64,000 bases of DNA from Malurus cyaneus samueli (GCA_009741485.1 CM019214.1:6912991-6976990), one strand, 5' to 3'. Shown: positions 43,816-58,021, counted from the stretch's first letter. The notes: generated from the letters alone by a model not told the origin. A program made the numbers and translations.

Positions 43816-46800
43816 GCTCTATTTGTGTAGTTTGTAAAAGTACATTATACATAAACAATATAAAAAACAAATGGTGGACCGCTTGAGGTGATTGGACAGA
43901 AGCAAATCCATCTGTTTGTCTTCTTCTAAAGTTTTGTTCTTGCCACAGGTTTTCGTTTGCTTTTATTTTAGTGGTGTCCAGATTAATTTAATTAATACTA
44001 AAACCTGGCAGCAAAAATACCTTCCCATCTCTACCTTAGAAGTAAAATATGCTGAGCAAATTAATGATTTGTTTTGGAACTAGAAATATTTAAGCAATAA
44101 ATTTGGGTTACTTCATAAAGATTTGAATATAAAAATAAAAAAAAACTCAGAGCACAAACGTAATAGTTGACTCCGAGTTCTTTATAATGTTTGCTAATAA
44201 AGCTTCAAAAGGTTCATAGCAAAATGTAAACAGGAAGGTGAATTTAAATTTTTCTACTTAATTTTCATAATTTGTTGGAAAACCTACCATCTGCATTGAG
44301 CAATGGAGGGATTTGGAGTGGGTTTTTTGTGTGCTTTTATTTCCTCCCAATATGTAGGTTAACATTTATCAGCTGCAGTAATTGCAGAAAATGGATTCAG
44401 TCTCAAAAGAAACTTCACATTGCATCTCAGTAGCCATGAGCTGTTTTGTAAGGTGGAGGCTTATCTTGACAAAACAGTTTTAGACACCTGGGGAAGATGG
44501 AGGAGGAAGTGCAAAAAAACCTCCAGAGACTGACAGTGCAATATTGCAATACAAATTTCTTCATTTTTCTTCACATCTTTCATTATTTCAGGATCCCTCC
44601 AGCAGCAGGGGTGCCAGCTGCAATGTCACTGTGCCTTGCAATACTGCAGTAACAGAACTATGATGTGTATTAAAAATGCAACAAAGAAGGAGTGGAATCT
44701 ATGCTAATGTAATGGTTCAATAAAGAGTGAGTGAAATTTCAGACCTCCTTTGTAATTCTTCAAATAGATCCTTATATGTAGGTATATGTTCCATTTTAGG
44801 AAACAAAGATGTCAGTTGAGGGAAAATTTTATGTAGACAGGAATGATAACAAGCTTGATAGTTCAGTTTGTAATTGAAGCATAGACATTAGACTGGATTG
44901 AAGCCAAAGATATTTTGTTATTGCTATATCCCTAGAGTAGTTTCTCTCTTTCCTCACTCATGTACACACAGATGCAAAACTCAAAAAAAGGTTTAATTCT
45001 CTGTCAGCACATAGATGTTAGCAATGTTCTTACAAAAGATGGTACACAAAACCATGCCAAAGGGTTAGTTGTCACATTATACAGTCAGTAGCAAAGAATT
45101 TTAAAATAATTTCCATAACTTGAATTTAGAAGATATGTTATTAGAAGGATCAGGAGGTTGGAGATTAGAGGGATCTTCTATTGAAACCAACATGGCAAAA
45201 ACAGACAGTCATACCTTAGTTATGGTGAGTCCTGCAACAGAGATTTTTCATGACAAATCAAGGCAGTGGGGAGAACTGAAGAATGTTAAGCTAGATCTAA
45301 ACCAAGGAAATGGTGAAAGGCAAATATTGTGATCTGTGCTGTACCTTCTGTTAATAAAAATGGGGTACAATGCATGTGGAGTTCTAGTGCAAGAGAGGAT
45401 TTCTAGTGTGTGATCATTACACAAACATCTGGTAGGATGAAGGACTTGAACTTCTGCAAAGAGTAAAACACAAAAGAGTGACCATGAGAAGACACTTAGA
45501 TAGCCCAGGTCTCCCCTTCTGCATTCCATTCATTGGAGGTACACCATCTTTCATAACTAATTAGTCTAAGATGATGATGATTATGATATTTTTGATCTGT
45601 GCATGCATATGGGTGACAGGGTATCAATGACTAATAGTAAATAACTGCTAGTCACATAAATACATGTGAAAAAAAATTGTTAAATTTTCTTAAAGCATTA
45701 ACAGTGAAGCAAAGGAACAATGAAATGGATCTTAGAAGAATTCTGGTTTCAGAAGTGCAAGCATATATTCTATTATAGTGTAAAAATAACTTCTCCCATT
45801 AGAATTATAATATTAAAAACCCTTTTTAATAATCATCAGGTGCTCTTCCTTATCCATCACAAAAGTTCATCTTGACAAATAATACAAATGCAAATATTTT
45901 GATATACACAGAAATTGTGTACCTATGTTTCTTAGGCCAACATGGATCTGCAAACATAAAAGAGCTGACAGCTGCACTTCCAGATTTGACTGAGTTCGGA
46001 AATCAGACAAAGTTCCTTATGAAATTGTGGAACAGTGTTGATTTAATAAGGAGAGTTTATTGAGTTAAGATCACAAGAAAACTCTTACATCTTTAAACCA
46101 TACAGCTAAAACAATATTATTACTCCATAGTGGGTATTATTTTAGTTCTTAGCATCAATAAAGTTTGAAATACTCATTAGGAACTGTTCATTGAGTTAGG
46201 CTTGTCTTTTATTTATAAAGTGTTTGCAAACCACTAACTTCGCTACAAATTAGATTTATCTTCATCAATTTTCCATTAATGGCTATTGCAGACACGTTGC
46301 ATATTATCCTATAGATTGTTAATCTCAGGAAAGTGAATACTTCTTTGCTAGTCAATATTTGAAATCTGCTAATGGAACTCTGTGACAGATGACTTGCTAC
46401 AGGCATGGTTTCTCTGCCCTGATTAGATAGAAAATTAGGATCAGTGCCTGATGGTCAATATTTCAAGAACTGCATGCAGGAAGTGTTACTGTTTGAGATT
46501 TACAGAGAAAACTAAGCTTTGTAAACTGCATCATTCAGCAGCATTTCTAATCTTCATTTGCACAAGTAATGTTATGGCTACTCATGTGAGGTGTGATGTA
46601 GCCAAAAGGTATCTTTGAAAAAAAGATGGTCCAATGACATTTGCACTATCATTATGAACGCCAAAACTTCTTCTAGGCAATAGGGACTCTGCAAATGAGA
46701 GATCTTAAAAAAAAACAAAAATCATGAATATCTCTGAGGTCTGAAATTTCATCTTAGAGAATCTAGAAGTAAAATTTTATGACAAAGAAGGAAGTTCTTT

Positions 46801-49800
46801 TTCAAATGTTTCAAATCTTGTCTCAATGTCAAGTCTTATTGGAGTTTAAAAAGATAGCTCTTGATAGCATATTGCTGACCCTTCCGCTTTTGTAAATAGT
46901 CTCCTGGGAATGTAACCAAAATGTCGTTGGCAAACCACTGGAGACAATTTTTTGTAACTAAAAACAATGAAACATGAGCACAAAACTGGGGCTTGTAGGT
47001 TGTAGGCAAGAACAACCTGAAAAATCCCAAATAGTAAAAATAGAAGCACACTATACAGCATTTCTATTGCTTGGGTTGGAACACAAGGATTTTACAGCTT
47101 GAATATTGGCTCCTTATTCTTTTACAGATTTCAAACGTGGCGTGACCTGCACGGGCAGATCTTTTCAAAGCTTTGCTGAGCAAGCATTCACACCCAAAGT
47201 TTCTCACAAATTGCCTGCCCCTTCACTCAAGGTCATGCTCTATTAAGGCTTTGATATTAGAACAAGCATCCCCAAAGGTTTGCTCTGAGCCATTAACTGC
47301 ACGTAGCCAGGCTGCTGTAAAATCAGCCTGTCTCCTGACTGATTCCTTGCAGAGGAATTTTTTTATTACAGACTATGATATGGATCTGTTGTAAGCACAG
47401 TTATTAAGCCAGGACTTGTTAGGATTGCACAGTGGTCCCTTCTACTTAATAGGTTAGAGAACTAGAATGTGGTATGGCTTTATAGGGCCTCAGGTTTCTG
47501 CTATTTTTTTTTTTTTCATCAATAAGTGATGTTATATTACCAATACATATTTTGCATCATAACACATGTCAGGATTGGGGTGATTTACAATTCTCCTAAA
47601 AAAACCAAAACATGTTTACAATAAATTCAAAAGCTCCTTCAAAACATTCCTAATTTTTATTCCTGATTTTTTTCTGAAATTATTTGCCTAATTTTTGCCT
47701 GATAATTAAAATATTTTCAAGCTGTAACTACTTGATTTTTGTTTTAGGTTTTTTTTCTTCATTTTCAAATTACTGACCTGAGTCTGATTTTCCAGCAAAG
47801 ACAATAAAATATATTCAGTGCTTTCACTTCTTAGTCGTGTACAATTGATTAGTATGTTCCAATAATGTTCTGATAAGAAACTTGCACTGCCACCTTGTGC
47901 ACTTCTTCTGAAATTTCGAACCTGTTACTTGGTTGAAATTTGAAATAAGAACAGAAGTCTTAAGAAATGTCTTTTTGCTTTCTTATGAATGTTGCCTACA
48001 AGACAGGTTGCAGCTCATGTCAGAAAGACAGAGTTAGAGCCAGATAACTGCTGCCCTTTTACTCTTGTGAAAGTCCACAGAGATCTTCTTTCCCTGAATT
48101 CACATGGGGAGTTTTCCTAAGTTTCCTAGTTTTAAAATAATTTTTCCATTCAGTGTGTTTCCGTGCTTGTGGTTATGTTATATTACTTATTGTACTTCAT
48201 TTGGTTTGCTTTGCCTTTACTTTTAAGCCCTGCCTTGCCAAGATGAACTGTTTAAAATAATCATTGAAAGGATGAGACTATGGGTAAACTGCTCTAGTAC
48301 ATTTTCTGCTGGGAAATGATCTGCTACATTGAAGTTTGAAATTGTTCCGCTCATATTATGTTCATATCTTAACAGCCTGATTTTTATAAACAAGAATACC
48401 TTGCATTTTAGGAGCTGTTTATAGAACATTTGCATTATGAGTGTCCCATCTGTTACACAGCCAAGAGAGGAGAAGGAAGAATCTGTGTAAATGACAAGTA
48501 AACCCAACAAGTTAATTTTCTATAACCAAGTCTTTTTAATAATTAATTCTGCTGAATTCCTAACCTATTACGATTTAAAGAGAATGCAGATTTGACTTTT
48601 ATTTGAGATGAAAAAATGGATTAGGAAGAGGCTTAGAGAAATGGAAAAAAAAAAAAAAAAAAAAAAAAAAGAAGGCAATATCTGAAATTCAGCAGTGGTT
48701 CTTTATTAGGAGGGATGAGCAAAGAGGCTCGTGCATCCCAGAAACTGATATATTTAAAGAGGAGCAAAAGGTAGTATATTGCAGAACAAGTCCAATAATT
48801 TGCTGCCTATTAAAACTGCCTCCCTGGCCCTCAAAGCAAGAGCACTTTAGGTGCTCTGTTATTATCTACTTTAATAGTAGTGTCACTGAAAGACATGGGA
48901 TGTGTGCTGAAAGATGTGTGATTTGCTGAATATGTATTAAGTGATCCACAGCAAAGATTTCCATCCCTCTCGCAGCTGTAGACATGGCAGTAATGAGAAG
49001 GTCATCTCTCAGCCATAATTGAGGTCAGTAGATTATTGCTCAAACCAACAATATAGGGTGACAGGGGAAAGAACTAGCAGATTTAGTTCAATTCCTTGTC
49101 AGCAAAGATATTGCTTTTTGTCTGTTTAAGGTGGGATAGGAAAATCTTTACAGAACAAATGAATGTCTGGATGGGGCTGTGAGAGCATCCATTTCTTTGT
49201 TATACAATCGCCATTATTAATATACCAATCTCCATATTTTACCTTATGATATAAAGAATGCTGCAATATCATTGTAATTTGATATTTATTTGGTAGAGAA
49301 CTTTTTTTGCATCATCATCTAGGTGCTGCAGCAGAAAAACATTACTGCTGCTTAATGGAGATTTAAATAGGTAAGCACTATGCTTACAGCAGCTGTTTAG
49401 CTCATTTGAAACTATTATAATAACAGCAAAGAGAAATATTTTCTCTGCCTGCGATCTATTTTCAGTTATTGAGCTACTCAAATTGTGGCATGCCTAAAGA
49501 AATGATGCATCCTTTCAATACTGAAGAGGGAAATCCACAGGTTGCTTTTCATTCCCCCCCTCTTTTTCACTTGAAGCGCAATTCTTTCTGCTCTACAGCT
49601 TCAGTCCATTATGTAAATAAAACACTCATACCAAACACAGCCTGAGAACCACTTAGATGACAATCTTAAATGACTTGATGAATGTCAAGAAGCTCTTGAA
49701 GGAAATATAGGAAGATTTTGGTCAGAGCTGAGTTGCACTGAGCATCAGTCTGAAAGCTGAAGATCAAGATCCTGAAGTCTTACTTAAACATATTCCAAGA

Positions 49801-50962
49801 CTATTCAGCTCCAGTCCAGATGCAATCATAACCAGTTCATAACATTTCCTAGCAGCTTGACAGGAAATCCTCACACTCTAGATTTCCATTTCTGTTTGAC
49901 AGAAATGTCCCAGCTGATTTGAAAAGGAAAGTAGCCTCTGTTGGGTACAGGTTGGTCTGACCTTTGTGAAATGGACTGAAAAAATTACCTCATCTGTACA
50001 AAGAGAGCTATTCACTGCAAAATCTACTCTTTGGGAGTTATAATAGTACTCCAAACGAACCCTTAGTTGTGGCAGTACTCTGAATTTCTAAGCACCTGGT
50101 ATCACCTGGATACACATTCTGGTCATATGCAGAGCCCAGGATAAGCTGAAGACTTCAAAGCCTCTCTGTCCCCTCAGCTGCCTTGTTTCTGATCTGAGAG
50201 CCTTTTTGCAGAGGTTGGTGTGGGCGGAATCCCTCAGTCTGGTGGGAGGAGGAATTGGCCAGCCAGCACACTGTGAAATCTGTCAGTGACAAAACTATCA
50301 GGCAGCAAAGCCCTTTGGAACCCCAGGGGTGACTGTGAAACGGGATTGTTGACGCGTAAGTGTGGTGAGGAAGCTCCTGAACTGAAAATTTCAGCGCTTT
50401 AGGTAAAGGGGTCATTTCTGTGTTAAATATTCCATCAACTGAATGATTCAGCGGCCTTTTTCCTTTTGCTCTTTCACCATTCCATTAGCTATCACTCCAG
50501 ATTTAAACTCATCACTGCACCCTAAAAACCTGTGTTTCAGAATTTCATCACTGCTAAAGTCTGGGTACCTGTTTCAGTTTGTCAGCTTTTCACTTTCCTG
50601 CTGTTACAGATGTAAATGCATTATTCAGGAATACTCCTCCTATGTGACTGCATTCCAGGTTACAGCTAATCCCACTAAGCAGAGGTTAACTAATAAATCA
50701 TGAAGTTCTTCATGCATTAAATTCACCTCAAAGGGAAAAGGTTACTTATGGCTCAAATTTAACAGGCAAAGAAAACAATAAACTAAGTACTCAATACAAA
50801 ACTGTCAAAACTTTGATTTTTTTTTTTGCAATCAATTTTAAAAGGATTTAGCTATACTGCTGCAAGCTGTGTGCTTGGTATTAAATCAAATTGGCTGTAT
50901 CTTGTCAGTATAAGATAATTTAGGGGGAAACTTTCAGAAAGGCCTTTGAGAGTTTGTTATTC
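43816..50962. other. AT-rich unique DNA, no gene seen
   Basis: About 7 kb with no recognised transposon, RNA gene or exon. Open frames are at most about 95 codons and show no domain. It includes a 26-A tract at 48645-48670. It could be intergenic or intronic. Confidence 0.6.
48645..48670 (+). repeat. Poly-A tract (26 A)
   Basis: Homopolymer A run in AT-rich DNA. No retrocopy body or flanking duplication was recognised. Confidence 0.9.
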
Positions 50963-51055
50963 ATGGAATCACAGAATGGGTCAGTGAAAGGGACTGCAGT
51001 GGGGTCATCTAGTGCAACTTGCCTGCTTGAGCAGACTTAGAATTTACTTCCATCA
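50963..51055 (-). mobile_element. Short CR1 3'-end fragment
   Basis: ATGGAATCACAGAATGGGTC, AAAGGGACTGCAGTGGGGTC, ATCTAGTGCAACTTGCCTGC follow the minus-strand CR1 3' end pattern. The match fades after about 90 bp. Confidence 0.75.
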
Positions 51056-53792
51056 TGCACCTGAAATTGCATCTTTAAACTAATCTGTTATGTAAAATAA
51101 AGTGAGTTAAAATAGCAACTCTCTCCCTTTCCATTGTTTCGTTAAAGGGGTAACCTATCAATTAATTCATGTTCTCATCATTATTTATTTAATGCCTACC
51201 CTGGAAGCCCAAAGAACACAATGAGAAATTTTCTACTATAACAGTAGATCAAAGGTAAGGTTTAAATGAGTTTATTATTGCCTCCATTCAGTATTTCCTT
51301 CTAGGGAACACAGTGTCACATAAGTAATCAAAGATGAGACATGAATAATACATTGCAAGAAACAAGTTCATAAATAGTCCTAAATCTTAATTAATTTTTA
51401 TACACTCTGTCAGATGTAAAATAGATTGCATCTAACAAGTAAGAAAAAAAGATATATTTTTGTATCCATAATTAATGAATAATTTAGCCTGACTTAAAGA
51501 AAACAATATCAAAATTTAATTTGGGTTTCTTTTCAAGAGAGACAGGTATTTTATTGTGACATATCTTCTGTTACAAGAAAGACCTTTTTCATTCACAAGC
51601 ATGCTTGTTGAAGCTCCATGTTGAATAGCACTTAGAAGAGTGATGGAACATCACCAAATTTATCAGAGTGGATATACTGAATCTTTTAGAGCAGTTGTAA
51701 AAGGTAGGATAGATGATCTTTTTGCTGCATACTGTGCAGAAACAAAGGACAAAACTTTATGGGAATTAGAAAGGATAAATACTTCAAAAATCCTCAGTTT
51801 TACTCTATGTCCTAAAAGAGAAAGAGAGAGAGAGAAGGCTGTCTGAAAATAAAGGTGTATTTGAAATAAGATGTGTAAATTAATGTTTTGGTTGGAATTG
51901 AGATTTTTCAGAAGTGGTATCCCCTGTTTTTGAGGTCCTAGGTAGAGAGGAAGCTGAAATCCATATTCTAGAAGGAAATGTGTCATCATCAGGTGTTCAC
52001 AGTAGCTTTAGATGAGAATGTGGATCACATGCAGGAAGACTGAAACAAGTGTGGAATGCTCTGGTCAGTGTGAATGCTGTCCTGACCTTAAAGGACAGGC
52101 TCAGGCATAGATGGATTTCAAACTGTCCTATGGATTTTATTTATTTAATCATTTAATAAGGTGTATGAACAGTATGAACAATAAAGAACTCACTGAGTTT
52201 CTTGGAGAAAAAAATCAATTTTGCCCATGTGTGCAGTTTCTTAGATGCATCTGTCTACGAGGAGAGCTGAACTGTGCCAAGCAGCAGAAAGAAAGAGAAC
52301 AGAAGAAAGTAAGAAATCAAGAACTAGTAGAAACAGTGGGAGCCAAATCCTGTGTGCTGGCCTCCTTGTGAAAAAGAAACAGCCATCTCCTGCTTAAAAG
52401 TCCACCTGAGCCCATCCCATAAGGAAGAAAAACCACAGCAGTTACACTTGGAAACAGAAGTTGCCACTGTACATAAAACAAGGAGATGAAAGTTCAGAGC
52501 AGAGCATTGTTCAGCCTGTTGTTGAGCTAAAATCACTAAAATCTTAACCCACTGAGAAAGTGATAATGTTAAACACAGGACATTAGTGAAATGTAGAATT
52601 AGCAGAAATAGTTTTATAGTTGTCTTTGGCCTTGTTTATAGTCTGTGCTATATTCCCTATTTCTCTGAATATAATCAGGATAATAGGATCACTGAGGCAC
52701 AACAAAGGCAAGATCAAACCTGCAGAAAGAAGGAATTGTGTCATTAAATATAAATATCCATGCTGCTTTTGCTGTCAAAAGGGCAATGGCATAACTTCCT
52801 GCCTCTTAATCTATTCCCCAGATCTGAAATCAGGAAGTTGGATTCTTCATTTAACCTGAAACAGAAATCTAAATCTAAAGCGATGAAATCACCAGTGGCA
52901 AACTTACTGGTGGATTAAAAGGAAAAACTGCAGGCAGTGTAGGGCAACTTTTCAAGTTCCCAGGATTGGACTTTAATAGTTTCCTTTTCCATGCTATAAT
53001 ATACTTCTAGTCTCTTGAGAATAAAAAAAGAGCTGAAAACTTGGTGATAATATAAATAAGGTCTTCACAATAAATTGTGATTTGTCCTGAGCTAAACAAG
53101 ATGAAATAGTCATTATATGCCTAAATACCAGAAGTAGGACCACACTTCTGTAAAGGAAATTTATCTACATTTAACTTTAAAAATATTTGCAACACAATTA
53201 TATGTGGTGTGGATCAATTGCCTTTTCTGTATCTACTCTATTCTCCTCATAGTAATTTCTTTACTGTATCTCTGATGAGTTGCATCATAATTTATCACAA
53301 GTGTTTCCTTCAACAATAGCTCATGAACATTTATTTAAAAAAAATAATCAATTTAAATACTGAAAACTGCTCAGAAATATAAATATTCTGACTGTTAGAC
53401 TATATGTCCATGATCCAAAAAAGAACAAAAAAAATTTATGTGAATTGTCTTTAAATAAAAGTTAAATCCCTAAAGAATAGCCTTCTTTATAAAAGAAGAG
53501 TAGAAATGCGATCTTTTTACACTACAGTAACGTAAGTAAAACTGTCATTAAGTGTCTTGTAACTTGCTGCAATAAAAAATGTTACAGTTCTCTTACACAA
53601 TTTTCTAAAAACATTTTCTGTGAAGAATAAATTTTTTTAAAAATGCAATATCTATACAAATACAAGCATAAAAAGGTTTCATATTTGTACTGCTCCTGAA
53701 CCTACTATTTAGACTAGCTTTCGAATGTATCAATTTATGAGATATATGCATTATTTTAAGGGCTTTATATTTTGATGATAAAAAGTACATGA
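51056..53792. other. AT-rich unique DNA, no gene seen
   Basis: Frames up to 108 codons (51663-51989 minus) have no recognisable features. A short GA tract lies at 51819-51836. No other structure was seen. Confidence 0.55.
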
Positions 53793-53833
53793 AGAATAGC
53801 TAATTTAAAAAANAGAATAGCTAATTTAAAAAA
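53793..53833. other. Single-N join between exact 20-bp repeats
   Basis: The 20-mer AGAATAGCTAATTTAAAAAA occurs at 53793-53812 and again at 53814-53833 with one N between. This is what an unmerged overlap of two contig ends looks like. The real sequence probably has one copy. Confidence 0.85.
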
Positions 53834-54118
53834 GAACTAAACAAAAAAAAAAAAGGAAACCAAACCATTTAACTATTACAAACAAATTATTTAAGTCTGT
53901 TTTCACTTCAAAAAATTTACAAAACTGACTTTTATATGTTCTGCAAAATCTTTCTTAAAGAAAAAATTAATTAATCAGATCAGTTTGATATGATGAAATT
54001 TTATAACAACTTTGCAATTATTAGCACGATTATTTATATCCATTTGTGAACTTAAGTTCCAGCCCTAAATGATAGAAATAATTAAAACCAATAGTGTCAT
54101 CTCATCGTTTAACAGAAA

Positions 54119-54315
54119 TAAGTGTTATCATTCAGACAAATGAGTGTGGTGAACATTTTCAGTCCCTGTAAAATTGGCACAACTGTGCATGAAGGGGGAG
54201 TTGGTAGCACAAACAAATCTACCCACGCTGTCACTATAGCTGGGACAGAATTAGCATCCGTGGCAGAACTAACAGAGAAGGCAAAAACTTCGGGAATAAA
54301 CCCTGAAAATCCATG
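54119..54315 (+). other. Weak candidate coding exon
   Basis: After a stop at 54119 the plus frame is open to TGA at 54313-54315. The part from about 54164 reads like soluble protein, including GTTVHEGGVGSTNKSTHAVT and then ELASVAELTEKAKTSGINPE, with good use of third-position T and A. ATTTTCAG at 54156-54163 could be a splice acceptor, though its pyrimidine tract is poor. The minus strand is also open here (81 codons) but hydrophobic. I do not recognise the family, and no neighbouring exon was seen, so this may be chance. Confidence 0.2.
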
Positions 54316-54623
54316 AAATGTTTTCCTCTGTCCATGGTCCCTATTTTTCAGCAACAGGAACCATTTCCAGCAGGTTTAAGATGGAACATTGAATCAGCAG
54401 CAAGAGAAAAAATATCCTCCAATCGACTTCATTTTTACTTTGGCTCATTTTAAGCTCCTTTCTCATATGCAAGGGATATTGAAGTGAAGGAATAATTTCT
54501 GTATCTTTCAGTTTTTATTTGCTCTATGTGGAAATAAAATAAGCAGAGAATGTTAAAGAAAAGAGGTACAGGTAAGAAATACAGACTGCCTCCTACAGAA
54601 TGCAATTCATTTCAGAGTTAGAA

Positions 54624-54897
54624 TGCAAAAAAATATAAAATTTCTACGTGAGGAGAAAAGATTCCTGAGTCTGCTTGTGTTACATCATAAATTTCTTACT
54701 TTGGGGTAGTCCAGTGGGTGAAGTTTCATCTTAAGAACCTATCTTTATTCAGAATTGGCTTGCAAAAAAATATAAAATTTCTACGTGAGGAGAAAAGATT
54801 CTTGGGTCTGCTTGTGTTACATCATAAATTTCTTACTTTGGGGTAGTCCAGTGGGTGAAGTTTCATCTTAAGAACCTATCTTTATTCAGAATTGGCT
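54624..54897 (+). repeat. 137-bp tandem duplication
   Basis: 54624-54760 is repeated at 54761-54897, differing at two bases seen in CCTGAGTC versus CTTGGGTC. The two differences argue for a real duplication rather than one read counted twice, though assembly error remains possible. Confidence 0.93.
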
Positions 54898-57503
54898 TTA
54901 CATTTTTGAGGCATATATTTACAGATGAATGCAATGTGTCATTAGTCAGTGTATTGAAACCAGAAAGGTCAAAGAAGAGATATTGGACAAAATTACCCTC
55001 TCTGCAAAAAACCACAGACATTTGGATGCTTATATTTGGCTATCAGTGAAGGTCTGGCAAAGCTGCAGATGTACCTGAATGGAGTGGTACTAAAATGAAT
55101 AGGAGATGGGATCAAAAATTTAGATTAACAGGGAAAAAGTACATATTTCATTACAGAGAAAGCTAAAACTAAATGCAAAAATTGCCCCTCTCCAGTTAAG
55201 CTGTCTGTACATATTTATTAATACAGCCATCATGAATTCAGCATCCAGAAAATAGTTAAATAAGACAATTTTTAAAAATTATTACACAGATAAGGTTCAC
55301 AATTTAATATATGACTGAATATAAACAATGTTAAAAAAATTAGAATGTGTTTTTCATACTCAAGAATGGAAAGCATATTTTAACTCAGGAGTCACAAACC
55401 AATTAAACAAAGGGAGAAGAAAACAAATAAGGATTCCATGTGACACAGGACAGAAATAAAATCTCAATCAGGAGAAAGTAATGAGCAGAATCACAATTTA
55501 GTTATACCCATCTCTACCAAGTGAAAGAAAGTTGCCTACTGAGAATATAAATAAGACAAATCAAATACCTCAGGATGTATCTGAAGTATTTTATTCTTAT
55601 CAGATAATGAACTTGGGTTTTGCGATGAGAATGCTAATTAATTCATTTGTAATGTAGATAGAAAAAATAACGATAAAGTGACTTGGTTGGAAAGATGGAT
55701 CCAATTCTTTGTTAGAGTTAATCAGAAATGAAAGTTACAGAAAAAAAACATAATGTAAAGTGTGATATCTGACCTAATAACAGAAGCCTACGAAAAGCAA
55801 AAAGCAAACTTTGATAATATCAATATGCTAAGAGACAATTAAGAGGAGTTAGTAATTTGAATTCCAGCTTATTTTTCCAACTCAGTGACAATATAATGCA
55901 TTTAGAAAATGATCCTGAAAAGTTTTGCAAGAGTGCACAAATGAACTTTTTGCACAAGTATATTTTCAGGCTCAGAGCTGGTGTGTACAAGACAAATTTA
56001 TATAGCTACATCTTCTGTACAAAACCTCTCCCTGTTCTTCTGAAACCCATTGTGGATAATTAGACATCAGACAAAGCTCATTGAGGCTCAAAAGCACATC
56101 TTGGCTTTCTGTTCTTCCTTGTGTATCACTGCAGACAGCATCATCAAATCTGGAGTCCTGTTTGACTTTGATCTTTCTAACTTCTCCCATTGATTCTCTC
56201 CTCATTTAATACATCTGTGACACAGCCTTTTCTGTCTCTATAATTATAAATTTTACCGAGTTCATATAATTTGACTTTTGCACTGCAGCAACATCTTCCA
56301 TTGTGGTTCACATAAGCTTTTGTCCTTATGACAGCCATTCAGAATGCTGCAATACAATAACAATTACAGGTCAAAGTGATGTTAATTCTCCTCTGTCTGT
56401 CTTTCTAATGAGTGATCTTCTCCATCACATAAACAACTCTTTTGGGGTAGTGTTGTATTTCTACAGGTCAAAATGCCACACAGTTGTTCTCTTACACACC
56501 TCAACAGGGCAGAGTGACAAAATGTGCTAAGAAAACTTGTTGGTCAGTATAAAGACAGAGAGGTCACTTACCTGTCACCATCATGAGCAAATAATACTCA
56601 ATTAATTTATTTAATACTAAATTAAAATAATTTTTGTAAGTTTAAATAGATTTGAATGGTAAGAAACAGACATTCAAACAACACTTTTCTCCATCCCTCC
56701 TTAGCCAGGTTTACTTTTATTCCTTCACTCCCATCTCTTCCCACCCTATGCAGCACAAAGGGAATGAGGAATGGGGAGGTTTATGGTACTCCATAATAAT
56801 TCTTTTCCTCATTTGTTTCCTCAGTAGCATTACGTTCATAAAATCCACTTCCATTTCTAACTGGGTTAATTTTTAGTACATTTTTAACTTCTTTTGGGGA
56901 GGTAATATGTTAAGAGGGACCACAGATTTTTTTCAGTAAAATGGCAGCTGCCTAGCACCAAGGAGTAGTTTTTCTTTCAGTGTAAGATAGAGGATAAAAA
57001 GAATGATCACAGTAGGATCAATTTTAGGATAGCAACCACAAGAAAAAAAACAAAACCAAAAAAGTCTTGTAATTAGTGCACTTGGAAGAAAAAAACATCA
57101 TTTAAGCTTTATAATGTTCAATGATATTTACAAATTATACATGTCCTGTTAAATGACAATTAATTGTTCAATCTATGAAAAAAAATCTATAAGAAAATAT
57201 AGCTGTGCCAACTCACTTGGTATTGACTATCTGTGAAAAACCCTGATGGAGAATCCTGATACTTGCTACTGGTACATGCCTAAATTGTTCTGTTTTGTCA
57301 AAGCAACATTGCTTATTAGCGTTTGAAGGAAAATATTTACCCATTTCCTTTTTTTATGGGGTAGTTTTTTTAGTTTATTGTATTCACAGTCTTTAGAGTC
57401 AACTAAGATAAAATGATTGTCTTCAAAAACACTTATTAAACAAGGACTAGGAGTTATTCCTAGGTCATGAGTGTATTCAGCAAAAAGCGTTGTGTAACAA
57501 GCC
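54898..57503. other. AT-rich unique DNA, no gene seen
   Basis: Frames of up to 79 codons without domains. No transposon was recognised. Confidence 0.55.
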
Positions 57504-57766
57504 AAGAGAAAGGGAAAAGGGAAAGGAAAAAGGAAAAGAAAAGGGAAAAGTGAAAAGTGAAAAGTGAAAAGGGAAAAGGGAAAAGGGAAAAGGGAAAAGG
57601 GAAAAGGGAAAAGGGAAAAGAAAAGGAAAAAGTGAAAAGGGAAAAGGGAAAAGGGAAAGGGAAAGCAAAAGGGAAAAAATGGGAAAGGGGAAAAGGGGAA
57701 GAAAATGGGAAAAGGGAAAAAAATGGGAAAAGGGAAAAGGGAAAAAAAGGGAAAGGGAATGCAGGG
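57504..57766 (+). repeat. GGGAAAA heptamer array, pure purine
   Basis: About 260 bp of GGGAAAA units with GTGAAAA, GAAAA and GGGAAAG variants. Apart from a few pyrimidines it is all purine on the plus strand and near mirror-symmetric. The 7-bp period leaves frames open on both strands (133 codons F/P/S-rich on minus, 79 and 106 codons K/G-rich on plus); these are not genes. Confidence 0.93.
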
Positions 57767-58021
57767 AAAACTCCAAGCTACTGGCTAAGAAAATAACTGG
57801 TGTGGATTGCCCCAGCTCATCCTCATCTGTCCATACCCTCCCTTGCAGAAGATTTTCCTCTGAACATTCTGATCTCATCAGGGCTGTTCATTGCAGTGTG
57901 AGGCTGTACTTTTATCAGGCACAGATGTTGCACTCATTTATTCCCTGTTTACCTTTCTGCAAATACTTACTGACCACCTATATCACTATTTTCAGCTAGA
58001 GTTATCTATTAAGATTTATGT
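57767..58021. other. Unique DNA
   Basis: Short stretch between the heptamer array and the single-N join, with nothing recognisable. Confidence 0.5.

Noticed and set aside
57477..57999. Frames of 133, 106 and 79 codons rich in F/P/S or K/G/E
   Set aside because: They follow the GGGAAAA heptamer array and change composition sharply at its ends.
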